Source: UBA6926 sp045562535 (GTDB lineage: Bacteria > Chloroflexota > Dehalococcoidia > UBA6926). From it: DNA of 64,000 nucleotides. Positions 16,627 through 26,500 of this stretch are shown here, piece after piece. Both the position numbers and the translations under genes were made by a program. Numbering within the stretch: position 1 is the first letter of the stretch; every line of letters begins with the position of its first letter. The DNA is taken from the NCBI GenBank assembly GCA_045562535.1, contig JBJKVP010000003.1, forward strand, positions 186,001 to 250,000, given 5' to 3'. Under the pieces are notes generated by a model. The model had not been told where the DNA came from. It did not search any database and saw nothing but the letters and a program-made list of their open reading frames with translations.

Positions 16627-18345
16627 CTATATTAGATCTAAGATTTCCAATTCGTATACGTTATTTGCACCATTAGATTTTTTATAGTTGTTACGCTTGA
16701 GTCTGTAAACGATATCAATTGAATCACCAAGAGATTTCATTTTATTTGCCAATCCAAATCCGATAGCATCCCAGTTCCAGTTAGAAGATGATCGCGTTTC
16801 TCTTAAAGAGAGCTTAGCGTGAGAACGATCTTTACCAACTATTCTCTTCGATACAATTTGCATATCCTTAGCAAGAAATATAGGTGCTCGATTCTGAGCG
16901 CCGAATGGTGCCATCATATCAAGTACTCTATCCAATTGGGAGACTGCGTTCGATGGCAGAATTTCTGCGTCTATATCGATAGTTGGCTTTAATTTTTTCC
17001 CTTGTAATATTTCACTTGCCAAAACATGAAGCCTGTCCTTGATGTTGGCTATATTGCCAGTAGGTGCAACAAATCCTGCAGCTTGGTGATGGCCTCCATA
17101 TTTAGTGAATAGATCCTCACATTTTGATAGTGCCCAAGTAATATCAAACTCTAAAACACTACGGCACGACGCCTTTATTTCTCCTTCTATTTCTTGGTAA
17201 ATAACGCAAGGTAAATGATATTCCTCCGCCATTCGGCTCGCTGCTAGCCCAGCTACTCCTGCTGGAAAATCTGGACCGCCTACAAAAATAATATGATCCT
17301 CGGGCGAACCCTCCGAATTCCAAGCTTCTTTGGATCTCTCAACAATTTGTTGGGTCATAGTTTGACGTAGTGAATTAAGTTCCTCTAGAGAACGAGCTAA
17401 ATCTTCTGCTTCAGTTGGGTCTCTTGTAGTAAGTAATTTTAAGCTAATACCTGCTTCTCTAAGTCTACCAGCAGCATTCAACCTTGGAGCTAAATAAAAA
17501 CCTATAGATTCCTCATCAATATCATCAATTTTTATGCCAGCCAATTCACATAACTTGAGTATCCCCGGGCGTTCTGTCCGCCTAATTAGGTCAATACCCA
17601 GTTTTACCAAATACCTATTTTCTCCCACTATTGGAGCTACATCGGCTACTGTACCTAATGCAACTAACTCTAATAAACTTGAGTCCCATGTTTTACCAAG
17701 TACACTATACAAAGACTGTACAAGTTTCAAAGCTACACCAACCCCTGCTAGCTCCGGCGAAGGATATTTGGAATCAGTCCTCATGGGATTAACTACCGAA
17801 TGCACTGGAGGGAGATGCTCCTCAGGCCTGTGATGATCTGTAACAATAATATCGATTCCTTGTGGATAATCACTACCCTCCTCAAGACCTGTCACACCAC
17901 AATCTACTGTGATTATCAACGTTACACCCATATCATCTAGAGATTGTATACCTCGACTATTGAGTCCATGACCTTCAGTAACTCGGTTGGGAATATAATG
18001 GAAAACATCTGTATTTAGTCCGTCAAAAGCTTCTTTCAATAATGCAGTGGCCGTTATTCCATCGGCGTCAAAATCTCCATATATCGCTATTTTTTCTCCT
18101 GCATCCAATGCTTTTATAATTCGCTTGGTAGCTTTCTCCATATCCGGCATTTGATTAAAAGGTCCAATCAAATGAACACCGGGGTTCAAAAACAATTCGG
18201 CTTGTGTAGCATTTCGCACACCACGATTGAAAAGTAACTGCCTTACAAGGGGCGAATATGCTAATAATGATTGGCTAGCATTAGGATCGATCAGGTCGTG
18301 TAAGGTCCATGATTTATCTGGTCGCTTTTGAGAGTGCGTATTCAT
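16627..18345 (-). CDS. recJ: Single-stranded-DNA-specific exonuclease RecJ
   Basis: 572 residues from ATG at 18345 (a TTG four codons earlier is possible). RecJ degrades single-stranded DNA 5' to 3' in recombination and repair. The DHH phosphoesterase domain shows IAIYGDFDADGITATALL (motif I), an aspartate in ITVDCGVTG, and IIVTDHHRPEEHLPP (motif III). The DHHA1 domain contains GGHHQAAGF (about residues 426-434), followed by an OB-fold. Length is typical. It is convergent with lgt, 44 bases apart, with only a weak hairpin between. Confidence 0.95.
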   Translation of the reverse strand: MNTHSQKRPDKSWTLHDLIDPNASQSLLAYSPLVRQLLFNRGVRNATQAELFLNPGVHLIGPFNQMPDMEKATKRIIKALDAGEKIAIYGDFDADGITATALLKEAFDGLNTDVFHYIPNRVTEGHGLNSRGIQSLDDMGVTLIITVDCGVTGLEEGSDYPQGIDIIVTDHHRPEEHLPPVHSVVNPMRTDSKYPSPELAGVGVALKLVQSLYSVLGKTWDSSLLELVALGTVADVAPIVGENRYLVKLGIDLIRRTERPGILKLCELAGIKIDDIDEESIGFYLAPRLNAAGRLREAGISLKLLTTRDPTEAEDLARSLEELNSLRQTMTQQIVERSKEAWNSEGSPEDHIIFVGGPDFPAGVAGLAASRMAEEYHLPCVIYQEIEGEIKASCRSVLEFDITWALSKCEDLFTKYGGHHQAAGFVAPTGNIANIKDRLHVLASEILQGKKLKPTIDIDAEILPSNAVSQLDRVLDMMAPFGAQNRAPIFLAKDMQIVSKRIVGKDRSHAKLSLRETRSSSNWNWDAIGFGLANKMKSLGDSIDIVYRLKRNNYKKSNGANNVYELEILDLI

Positions 18346-18376
18346 GTAACGTTCCAATACAGCGATTTGATTACCG

Positions 18377-19618
18377 TTAATTAAATTCAGTAAATATTAA
18401 CGCAGTGTTGTGCCCTCCAAAACCAAATGTATTGGACAAAGCAGAGCCGATATCCATTTTTTTTGATTTATGAGGAGTGTAATCCAGATCACAATCAGGG
18501 TCATTATTATCCAAATTTATTGTTGGTGGAATAATTCGGTTATTAACAGCCAAAGCACATATTGCGGCCTCTAAAGCACCACCTGCTCCCAATAGATGTC
18601 CGTGCATAGATTTCGTAGAACTTATAGGGATTTTCTTGGCAGCCTCTCCAAACACAGTCTTAATAGCGCGAGTTTCTTCCCTATCGTTAATCGGTGTCGA
18701 CGTACCATGTGCGTTTATATATCCAAGTTGATCCTCAGTTAATCCTGCCTTATTCAACGCTTGTTTCATCGAACGGACTGCTCCTTCGCCGTTTTGAGCC
18801 GGATGAGTTATATGATAAGCATCCGCGGTCGATCCATACCCTGCTAGTTCTGCTATTATTTCCGCACCCCTTGCTGTTGCATGTTCTAAATCCTCCAAAA
18901 CTAAAACACAAGCTCCCTCACCCATTACAAAACCATCTCTATCTTCATCAAATGGCCTAGAAGCTAATTGAGGTTCGTCGTTTCTTTTAACCGATAACGC
19001 CCCAGCTTGTCCAAAACCAGCAAATCCTATAGGGGTAATAGTTGATTCTGCCCCGCCTGTAATGACCGCTTTAGCATCTCCTCTTTTTATCATGTCAGCA
19101 GCGGCCCCTATAGAGTCAGAACCCGAACAACAAGAAGATGTAACAGAATACGCTGGGCCCTTCGTTCCTAAAGCTATTGATACTTTCGATGCTCCCATTT
19201 CAGCGACCATCATTGGCATTAGAAAAGGACTAACGCGATTTGGACCCCTTGAATTAAGTATCCCTACTTGATCTTGTATTGTGGAAATTCCACCATAACC
19301 GCTACCAATTATTGTAGCGATGTGTTCAGCATTATCAGCATTGATATTCAACCCTGAGTCGATAACCGCCTCTTTAGAAGCTGCCATCGCAAATTGTATA
19401 TACCGATCGGTTTGGCGCGCCTCTTTACGATCCATAACGGTTAGAGGATCAAAGTCTTTTACCTCACAAGCAATTTTTGTCAAAAAAGGTTCAGTATCGA
19501 AAAGTGTGACGGGCGCGGCTCCTGAATCACCACTTATCAGTTTATTCCATGTGCTTCCTTTATCGTTCCCGAGCGGAGTAACCATTCCAATTCCTGTAAC
19601 AACAACTCTTGACGGCAC
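18377..19618 (-). CDS. fabF: 3-oxoacyl-ACP synthase II
   Basis: 413 residues from GTG at 19618, supported by AGGAGG six bases upstream; the frame extends 15 codons further but those lie before the ribosome site. It condenses malonyl-ACP with acyl-ACP in type II fatty acid synthesis. Catalytic Cys is in TSSCCSGSDS, the first His in NAHGTSTPINDRE and the second in KSMHGHLLGAGGALEA, giving the Cys-His-His triad of FabF/FabB. The C-terminal SNTFGFGGHN is intact. It is divergent from the dehydratase-plsX-fabG genes across a 195-base gap that carries a short perfect palindrome. Confidence 0.95.
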   Translation of the reverse strand: MPSRVVVTGIGMVTPLGNDKGSTWNKLISGDSGAAPVTLFDTEPFLTKIACEVKDFDPLTVMDRKEARQTDRYIQFAMAASKEAVIDSGLNINADNAEHIATIIGSGYGGISTIQDQVGILNSRGPNRVSPFLMPMMVAEMGASKVSIALGTKGPAYSVTSSCCSGSDSIGAAADMIKRGDAKAVITGGAESTITPIGFAGFGQAGALSVKRNDEPQLASRPFDEDRDGFVMGEGACVLVLEDLEHATARGAEIIAELAGYGSTADAYHITHPAQNGEGAVRSMKQALNKAGLTEDQLGYINAHGTSTPINDREETRAIKTVFGEAAKKIPISSTKSMHGHLLGAGGALEAAICALAVNNRIIPPTINLDNNDPDCDLDYTPHKSKKMDIGSALSNTFGFGGHNTALIFTEFN

Positions 19619-19698
19619 GTTGTTCCTCCTATTAATTAATATTCGCTTGATGATAATTGCCAAATAATATAATTTGCAAGCGTAATAACAGATTTACC

Positions 19699-19710
19699 TA
19701 CTGTTCAGTA
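19699..19710. promoter_or_regulatory. Palindrome TACTGTTCAGTA in the fabF / dehydratase gap
   Basis: TACTG and CAGTA form perfect inverted arms around TT, between two divergent fatty-acid transcription units. Short inverted repeats of this kind are typical TetR- or GntR-type operators. The site is only 12 bases, so chance is possible. Confidence 0.35.
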
Positions 19711-19813
19711 TGCTTATCTAGTTCTCACTGCAATCACTATTCATAAAAAAGTGCTATATTTTATTTAATACACCTAAGCTAGGTTACTCTAAATATAGTC
19801 AGAGGTGGAATCA

Positions 19814-20236
19814 TTGAGCAGATCTACAAAAGTCTATCTTGAAGATATAGATGAAGGATACTGTTTCCCTCAAATCCAAACATTTATCTCGAAAGAACTG
19901 TTAGAAAATTACATGCGGATAATGGAATCTAGTAGGCGCTTATCCAGAACAGGGGCGATTATAGTTCCACCAGGAGCAATAGCATCCTTTACAATCGGCA
20001 AGCTTCTTTCTACGATCCAACTCCCACCAGGCTCAGTACATACGTCCGAAGAAATCATATCGGCAAGTGAACTTGAAATTGAGGAAAAAGTAAATATCGA
20101 AGTAGTTATGAAAAATAAATCAGTGAAATCTGATTATATTTTAGTTTCGCTGAGGTTCAATATAACTAAACTAGATACAGGCAATAGTGTTTTAGAAGCT
20201 ACTACTGTGTTAGTTATTCCTAAAGGAAGCAACTGA
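19814..20236 (+). CDS. Hot-dog fold protein, HadA-like dehydratase half
   Basis: 140 residues from TTG at 19814, chosen because AGGTGG sits just upstream; a GTG at 19805 is the alternative. The protein resembles FAS1-like / MaoC-N hot-dog subunits: it lacks the hydratase-2 DxxxxH motif, and it is directly paired with a second hot-dog gene that has it. In mycobacteria such pairs (HadA with HadB) form the 3-hydroxyacyl-ACP dehydratase. The assignment rests mainly on size, beta-rich composition and context, as sequence similarity is weak. The stop overlaps the next start (TGATG), so the two are translationally coupled. Confidence 0.6.
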   Translation: MSRSTKVYLEDIDEGYCFPQIQTFISKELLENYMRIMESSRRLSRTGAIIVPPGAIASFTIGKLLSTIQLPPGSVHTSEEIISASELEIEEKVNIEVVMKNKSVKSDYILVSLRFNITKLDTGNSVLEATTVLVIPKGSN

Positions 20237-20640
20237 TGAATAATTTAACAACTCTTGTCCGAGAAATAAATCAAAAACTTATTACTGACTACGCTGAAGT
20301 ATCTGGAGACAAAAACCCTATCCATATAGATAGTTCGTTCGCCCAAAAGAGTCAGTTCAAAGGTACTATCGCACACGGTATGATTATAGTTGGTTACTTT
20401 TCCGATTTTATGGATAGGATACATGGCTCCAATTGGTCAAAAACCGGGAGGATCAAAGTCAAATTTAGAAATCCTGCAAGGCCTGGAGATACTTTATCGA
20501 TATCTGGAGAACTAAAACGACAAGAAGAGATATCAGCCGATTCCGCAGTTACCATCTCTTCCAAATACTCATTAAAATGTCATAATCAACGAGGAGAACT
20601 AATTTCTTCTGCAACAGCAGAAGTAGTAATTAATGACTGA
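20236..20640 (+). CDS. MaoC-like (R)-specific dehydratase, HadB-like
   Basis: 134 residues. The hydratase-2 motif is clear: YAEVSGDKNPIHID (about 19-32, catalytic Asp and His) followed by KGTIAHGM (about 42-49). This fits a 3-hydroxyacyl-ACP or acyl-CoA dehydratase. Its start overlaps the stop of the upstream hot-dog gene by one base and its stop overlaps plsX by eight bases. With fabF, plsX and fabG around it, the simplest reading is the dehydration step of type II fatty acid synthesis, done by a heterodimer in place of FabZ (inference; a fabZ elsewhere cannot be excluded). Confidence 0.82.
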   Translation: MNNLTTLVREINQKLITDYAEVSGDKNPIHIDSSFAQKSQFKGTIAHGMIIVGYFSDFMDRIHGSNWSKTGRIKVKFRNPARPGDTLSISGELKRQEEISADSAVTISSKYSLKCHNQRGELISSATAEVVIND

Positions 20641-21685
20641 ATATCACATTAGTAGATGGAAAGGGAATATTTTGGAAGATACAGCCAAACAAGGTACTTC
20701 TCCTACAATAGTTGCCGTAGATGCAATGGGTGGTGATAATGCTCCTGATGAAATTGTAAAAGGAGCCATCGAGGCTTCAAAATCCGACCAGGTGTCCATA
20801 ATTTTGGTTGGCGACCCAGATATAGTAAATAGAGCATTAAATCAATACGACAGCGCAAGAACAAATATACACGTCGTACCATCCTCGGGAGTGATAGAAG
20901 AATCTGATCAACCAGCCATAGCCTTGAAAAAAAACCCTCAAGCATCGGTAGCGGTCACCGTGGGTTTAGTTGCAAAGGGAAAGGCTCACGCAGCAGTAAG
21001 TATGGGATCCACAGGGGCCCTAATGGCAAGTTCATTCTTCGGGCTAGGTATGATCGAAGGGGTTGATAGGCCAGTACTAGGAGGGCCTTTTTTAGGCTAC
21101 GCACCCAATATGCTATGCCTAGATGTGGGGGTCAATGTAGATGCAAGACCATCTCAATACCTTAATTTTGCCGCTATTGGTACAGCCTTATCCAGGTCAT
21201 ACGTAGGGATTGAAAATCCAACAGTAGGGCTTCTTAATATTGGGGTGGAACCAACAAAAGGATCCAAACAAGCCAAAGAAGCTTACGAAAATCTTGCAAA
21301 TAGCAATTTCAATTTTATAGGTAATATCGAAGCCCACGAAATGGTTGCGGGTAAAGCTAATATTGTTTTATGTGACGGATTTGTGGGAAATGTTTTGTTA
21401 AAGTTTAGCGAAGGACTTGCTGAAATAATTAGAAGAGATTTAGAGAAAACGTTATCCGGTAAACTGACTAAAGATGAAGTGTCTATTATTTCAAAGGACG
21501 TATTCAATAAAATTACTATTCCTGACAGTTCATCGGGAGCCCCTATCTTAGGGATAAAAGGCGTGTCGGTAGTAGGCCATGGGAGAGCCAAAGCAGAAAT
21601 GGTACGAGGTGTTATAAAATCAGCGAAAGATTTTCATGAGAAACACGTCATTAAGGCAATTGAAGAGGAATTAAAGCGTACTTAA
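20633..21685 (+). CDS. plsX: Phosphate acyltransferase PlsX
   Basis: 350 residues. PlsX converts acyl-ACP to acyl-phosphate, the first acyl donor for phospholipid synthesis. The family hallmark VAVDAMGGDNAPDEIVKGA begins at residue 28, so the N-terminus carries about 25 extra residues compared with most PlsX. A later start inside the extension is possible, but the ATG that overlaps the preceding stop by eight bases is attractive for coupling. Later blocks SMGSTGALMASS, LDVGVNVD and LLNIGVEPTKG are intact. The order plsX-fabG is common in bacteria. Confidence 0.94.
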   Translation: MTEYHISRWKGNILEDTAKQGTSPTIVAVDAMGGDNAPDEIVKGAIEASKSDQVSIILVGDPDIVNRALNQYDSARTNIHVVPSSGVIEESDQPAIALKKNPQASVAVTVGLVAKGKAHAAVSMGSTGALMASSFFGLGMIEGVDRPVLGGPFLGYAPNMLCLDVGVNVDARPSQYLNFAAIGTALSRSYVGIENPTVGLLNIGVEPTKGSKQAKEAYENLANSNFNFIGNIEAHEMVAGKANIVLCDGFVGNVLLKFSEGLAEIIRRDLEKTLSGKLTKDEVSIISKDVFNKITIPDSSSGAPILGIKGVSVVGHGRAKAEMVRGVIKSAKDFHEKHVIKAIEEELKRT

Positions 21686-21748
21686 AAAAAAGAGAAACTA
21701 ATCATACCTCCAGTATTAAATTCGCGAATCTGGAAAGGAAATTAAACC

Positions 21749-22504
21749 GTGGCTAAAGAATTAAATGGTAAAACTGCAATAGTAACCGGAGCAAGCAGAG
21801 GAATTGGAAAAGCTATAGCGCTCCAGTTGGCTAACATGGGTGCAAACGTTTTAATTAACTATAATTCAAACGAAGTATTGGCAAAAGAGGTTATGGAACA
21901 ATGCAAGGCAATAGGTGTAAAGACTCAAATATATAAAGCCGATACTTCAATATCAAAAGAAGTTGATCAAATGTTTGAATCTGCAGAATCTGATTTCGGC
22001 AACGTAGATATCTTAGTCAATAATGCAGGGATCGTTAATGATCGACTTTTACTTAGGATGACAGAAGAGCAATGGGATGAAGTGATTAATGTAGACCTCA
22101 AAGGGCCTTTTCTATGCACCAAAAGGGCTGTGAAAACAATGTTGAAAAAAAGATGGGGCCGTATCGTTAACATTTCCTCGGTCGTTGCTTTAGGAGGTAG
22201 TGCCGGCCAAACAAATTACGCCGCTGCTAAATCAGGATTGTCGGGTCTAACAAAAAGCGCTGCACAAGAATTTGCGTCTAGAAACATAACGATGAACATA
22301 GTCGCGCCAGGATTTATAAATACCGATATAACAGACGGTCTTTCAGAAAATCTAAAAACTACTATCCTGGATCGAATCCCTATGGGACGATCAGGAAAAC
22401 CAGAAGAAGTAGCAAGTTTGGTAGGTTTCCTTTGTTCTGAAAATTCTTCTTATATAACTGGACAATTGTTCTGTATTGATGGTGGTCTAACTCTGGGTGG
22501 TTAA
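21749..22504 (+). CDS. fabG: 3-oxoacyl-ACP reductase
   Basis: 251 residues, GTG start after GGAAAGGAAA. It reduces 3-oxoacyl-ACP with NADPH. Short-chain dehydrogenase motifs are the cofactor loop TGASRGIGKAIA (14-25), NNAG, the catalytic serine in NISSVVALGGSAG, and YAAAKSG (Tyr and Lys). The C-terminal GQLFCIDGGLTLGG matches FabG closely. It is the last gene of the dehydratase-plsX-fabG unit, 63 bases after plsX, and is convergent with the Nudix gene at 22513. Confidence 0.93.
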   Translation: MAKELNGKTAIVTGASRGIGKAIALQLANMGANVLINYNSNEVLAKEVMEQCKAIGVKTQIYKADTSISKEVDQMFESAESDFGNVDILVNNAGIVNDRLLLRMTEEQWDEVINVDLKGPFLCTKRAVKTMLKKRWGRIVNISSVVALGGSAGQTNYAAAKSGLSGLTKSAAQEFASRNITMNIVAPGFINTDITDGLSENLKTTILDRIPMGRSGKPEEVASLVGFLCSENSSYITGQLFCIDGGLTLGG

Positions 22505-22512
22505 CCAACGAA

Positions 22513-23106
22513 TTATGATTCTGTTTTTTTAGTTTCTATAATCATGAAAAATTCGCTTAGAATTCTTGCCGTCGCACCCCATATCCTATTGCCCTCATAT
22601 ATGTACTCATAGGCTAATACTGCCGGACGATCAGGGCGAAACTTAAACTCTTTTGGCCCTTCTATGTATACGTCCCAAAGAAAATCCAGTGGAACCTCAA
22701 TAAGTTGTTTTACCTCAATTGCACTAGGATCATATTTGTACGAGGAAGGAATAAACCCTACAAACGGAGTTATATGAAACCCAGAAGGTGTTTTATGATC
22801 TCCAAGTTGACCTAGAACCTCGATATCGCTCTGCTCAATACCGACTTCCTCATACGTTTCTCGTAAAGCCGTAATCTCAAGAGTTTCATCTTCATCATCG
22901 CGAGCTCCGCCTGGGAAAGAAACTTCTCCTTTATGATGTTCAACCTCTGAGGTACGAACTTGGAAGAGTAAACTAAAACCTTCTTCTTTTCGAATGATGG
23001 GAACTAAAACGGCAGCGGGCCACTGGTCTCCCAACGGAATCGAATCGCCCGAATGATTATCCAAAAGTTCTTTTATTCTATCTGGCTCAATTTTAGGTAA
23101 ATCCAT
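22513..23106 (-). CDS. Nudix CoA pyrophosphatase (NudL-like)
   Basis: 197 residues. The UPF0035/CoA pyrophosphatase signature appears as LLFQVRTSEVEHHKGEVSFP followed by GGARDDEDE, and the Nudix box runs on with ALRETYEEVGI. Members split CoA and acyl-CoA to 4'-phosphopantetheine and 3',5'-ADP in the cytosol. The RBS is weak. It is convergent with fabG (eight bases apart) and divergent from the small membrane protein at 23210, so it is a single-gene unit. Confidence 0.85.
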   Translation of the reverse strand: MDLPKIEPDRIKELLDNHSGDSIPLGDQWPAAVLVPIIRKEEGFSLLFQVRTSEVEHHKGEVSFPGGARDDEDETLEITALRETYEEVGIEQSDIEVLGQLGDHKTPSGFHITPFVGFIPSSYKYDPSAIEVKQLIEVPLDFLWDVYIEGPKEFKFRPDRPAVLAYEYIYEGNRIWGATARILSEFFMIIETKKTES

Positions 23107-23209
23107 AACAAAGGGCAGTATAGACCTATATTGATCATCACCGCAAGAAAATAAAGATTTTGATAACTGCTATCATGAGTCATAGAAAGAATAGCGACAG
23201 AGGAATAAA

Positions 23210-23512
23210 GTGGGTAATCAATACGAAAAAGAAATAGAAGAAATCATTGATAGATCAAATAACTCTTCGTTTACCAAGCGGAAACCACCGTTCAGTTATT
23301 ATTGGAGAGAAATTAAGCGTAAGTATTCTCCTTTATTATCTGGAATTATAATTCTATTTTTGATACTAATATCGAGCACTGTTTTGGGGGTAGAAATTGC
23401 GTTGGCCTCAACTGTAATTCTATTACTGCTATTCTACGCCATCAATAAATACCAGAAATACCAAAATAAACATCGATATAAGAAAAAATGGAGAGGGAAA
23501 GAAGTAGATTAA
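23210..23512 (+). CDS. Small membrane protein, unknown
   Basis: 100 residues from a GTG with GAGGA upstream. A charged N-terminus (about 1-42) is followed by two adjacent hydrophobic helices (about 43-59 and 61-77) and a strongly basic tail (KYQNKHRYKKKWRGKE). It is probably a helical-hairpin inner membrane protein with both ends in the cytosol by the positive-inside rule. No family is recognised. Its last four bases overlap the convergent end of mfd. Confidence 0.6.
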   Translation: MGNQYEKEIEEIIDRSNNSSFTKRKPPFSYYWREIKRKYSPLLSGIIILFLILISSTVLGVEIALASTVILLLLFYAINKYQKYQNKHRYKKKWRGKEVD

Positions 23513-26500
23513 TTACCTAGATTAATTAAATCCACCAAATCAATAAGCGCTTTCCTCCAATCAAAGGCCTTATTATTAATTTCCTTCAAATAGATTTTGC
23601 GATTACCTATCTCCAAGTTATTGATCTGAGATCGCAGAGCTTGTCGGTCGAATTGTGCACCTTCTTTAAGGGTGAAACTCATTTCCCATTTGCTGGAGGA
23701 TACAGAGATAAATTTCTTGGGCTCACTATTTATTTTATTCCGCAATAAAACACCCAACAATAGGTCTTTTACCGTTTGAGGAGCGGGGCCAAATCGATCT
23801 TCAATCTTATTCAGAAAAATATCAAACTCAAAATCACTTTGATTTTCAACCAATTCTTCATAAACTGACAACCTCGTAGTCAGATCAGGTACATAGGACT
23901 CCGGTATATATGCATCGACAGGCAATTCAACCGATATGTTATTTAATTGTTTTAAATTCGGCTGTTCCAAAGAATGTTCTTTTGCTTTCTCAGGAGCAAC
24001 CATTCCTTTAGCCTCTTCCACAGCTTCATTTAATAGTCGAGTATACAAATCGAAACCCACTGCACTAACGTGTCCACTTTGATCCGACCCAAGTATGTCG
24101 CCCGACCCTCTTATCTGAAGATCTTTCATAGCAAGTTTATAGCCAGATCCCAATTCAGAAGCGTTCATAATAGCCCTTAACCGATTTTCTGCCGTAATAG
24201 TTAGGACGCCACGTTTTTTGAAAAGAAAGAAAGCGTATGCCTTGGTCGATGATCTCCCTACTCTACCTCGCAGTTGGTATAACTGAGTTAAACCTAACTT
24301 GTCCGCCTCATCAACAATAAGGGTGTTAGCGTTGGGTATATCTAGTCCAGATTGAACAATCGTAGTGCAAATCAAAACATCAAGTTTTCCAGCTGCAAAC
24401 GATTCCATAACTTTTTCGATTTCACTGGGAAGCATTCTTCCATGTGCAATCCCAAATGAGACTCCGGGGCATAAATCATTTAATTCTTCAAAAATTGCAT
24501 CAATATCAATGACTCGATTATGGACATAAAAGACTTGCCCCCCCCGATTTACTTCTTTCATTATTGCGTCTCGAACAACGATTTCATCATACTCTGACAC
24601 AAAGTTGGTTACTGGTTGTCGATCGCCTGGAGCATTTTCAATCCTACTCATATCCCTTATGCCAAATAGAGCCATATGCAATGTCCGAGGTATCGGTGTC
24701 GCCGTCATTGTTAAAATATCTACTGTAGTTCTAGTTTTCTTAAGATGTTCTTTATGTCGAACTCCAAAACGTTGCTCTTCATCTATTATAAGTAAACCTA
24801 GTTTCTTAAAATTTACGTCTTTAGATAACAGTCTGTGTGTACCAATTACTATGTCAACGTCCCCAGCATTGATACCCTGAACCGTAGCGGAATTTTGGCT
24901 TTCAGTCCTAAGCCTAGATAACATATCAATCCGAGTTGGAAAAATACTTAAACGATCCTTAAATGAATTGTAATGCTGCTGTGCGAGCACAGTGGTAGGA
25001 ACTAAAACAGCGACTTGAAATCCTGACGCTACCGCCTTAAAAGCAGCTCGTAAAGCTATTTCTGTCTTGCCAAACCCAACATCACCGCACAGCAATCGAT
25101 CCATTGGGGTATCCGATTCCATATCATTGTTGATGTCTTGGATAGCACGTATCTGATCTTCAGTTTCTTCGTATGGGAAAGAGCTTTCCAATTGCCATTC
25201 CCATTGAGATTCACCTTCCATCGGAATGCGTTTCTGATACTCTCGAGCCGCATACAATCTCAAAAGTTCTCTCGCAAATTCTAAAGCGGCTTCTTTAGCT
25301 TTCTCTTTGCTCTTAATCCAATCGACTCCGCCTAGATGTGAAAGTTGAGGTTCACCTCCCGTCCCGACATATCTCTTTACCCGATCAATCTGATTAGTGG
25401 GAACGTATAACACATCACCCTTAGCATATTCGAGAACCATATATTCTCTCTCAGATTCATCTAAATTCCTCTTAATCAAACCGTCAAATTTACCTATTCC
25501 ATGTTCAATATGGACGACAAGGTCTCCTTTGTTTAATTTGTCAGTAACCTGATGCGTTTTTGTGCGAGAACGAAAACGAAAAGAACGATTCTTGGACAAG
25601 CCAAAAATTTCACTATCTGTAAAAATTATGATCTTTCGTTCGCCAATCTGCTCTGAAAAGAATTTGAGTGACCACCCTGACTCTATATTTCCATGACAAA
25701 GAGTAAGACTTGCTGGCGCTGGTAATGTTGATAGATCATCTTCAATGGTAAGGTCAAGACCTTGGTCTTTAAGTAAACCTGCTAGTCTTTTAGATTGCAA
25801 TGAAATTAAAACTACTGTGTTACCAGATTTGACCAATTTTTCGAGATCTTTACCTAGTTCAACTATATTGCCTTGGTAATCGGAAACCGGCTCAAAACCT
25901 ATATTGAGAAATGTTTTGTCTGATTTAGGGCTAGAAGAACTAGCAAATGCTTGAAATTGAACATTTCTCCTCATATCCCCAGTTATAAGTTCAAAGTGAC
26001 TGAAAGTTATTATAGGATCTGGGAAGGATTGGTCGATTAAATTCTCCAAAATTAAACGTTTTTTAAAATCTTGTGCTATTGCTTCAATCCTAACCCAAGT
26101 ATCACGAATACCATTTATATTTTCGTTAACAATAATGGAATCTTCACCTAAGTAGTCAAACATGGTACCTGAGTGAAATAAAGAAGTGTAAAATTCGGCA
26201 TCTGAACTATAGGTACCTGCTAATAATTGTCCCAGATTACTATCACTCTCGATCATCGGCACTGCTTTTCTGATCGCTGAGAGATTTGTATTATCAGATC
26301 GATCGTTTTCAAGAATCAACTCTCTTGCAGGAACGAATTTACATCTCGTCGTTTTCCTTGTGGAAAGTTGCGTTTCGGGGTCAAAGTACCTAAGGCTTTC
26401 AATAGTATCTGAAAAAAATTCTATACGCGTAGGAAGTTCACTGTGAGGAGACCAAACATCCAATAATCCTCCTCTTCTACTAAATTTACCGGGTTGGTCG

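Noticed and set aside
18694..18960. Open frames antisense to fabF, and others antisense to mfd, mgtE, leuB and prfB
   Set aside because: They lie fully inside well-supported genes, have no ribosome sites and their translations show no family features.
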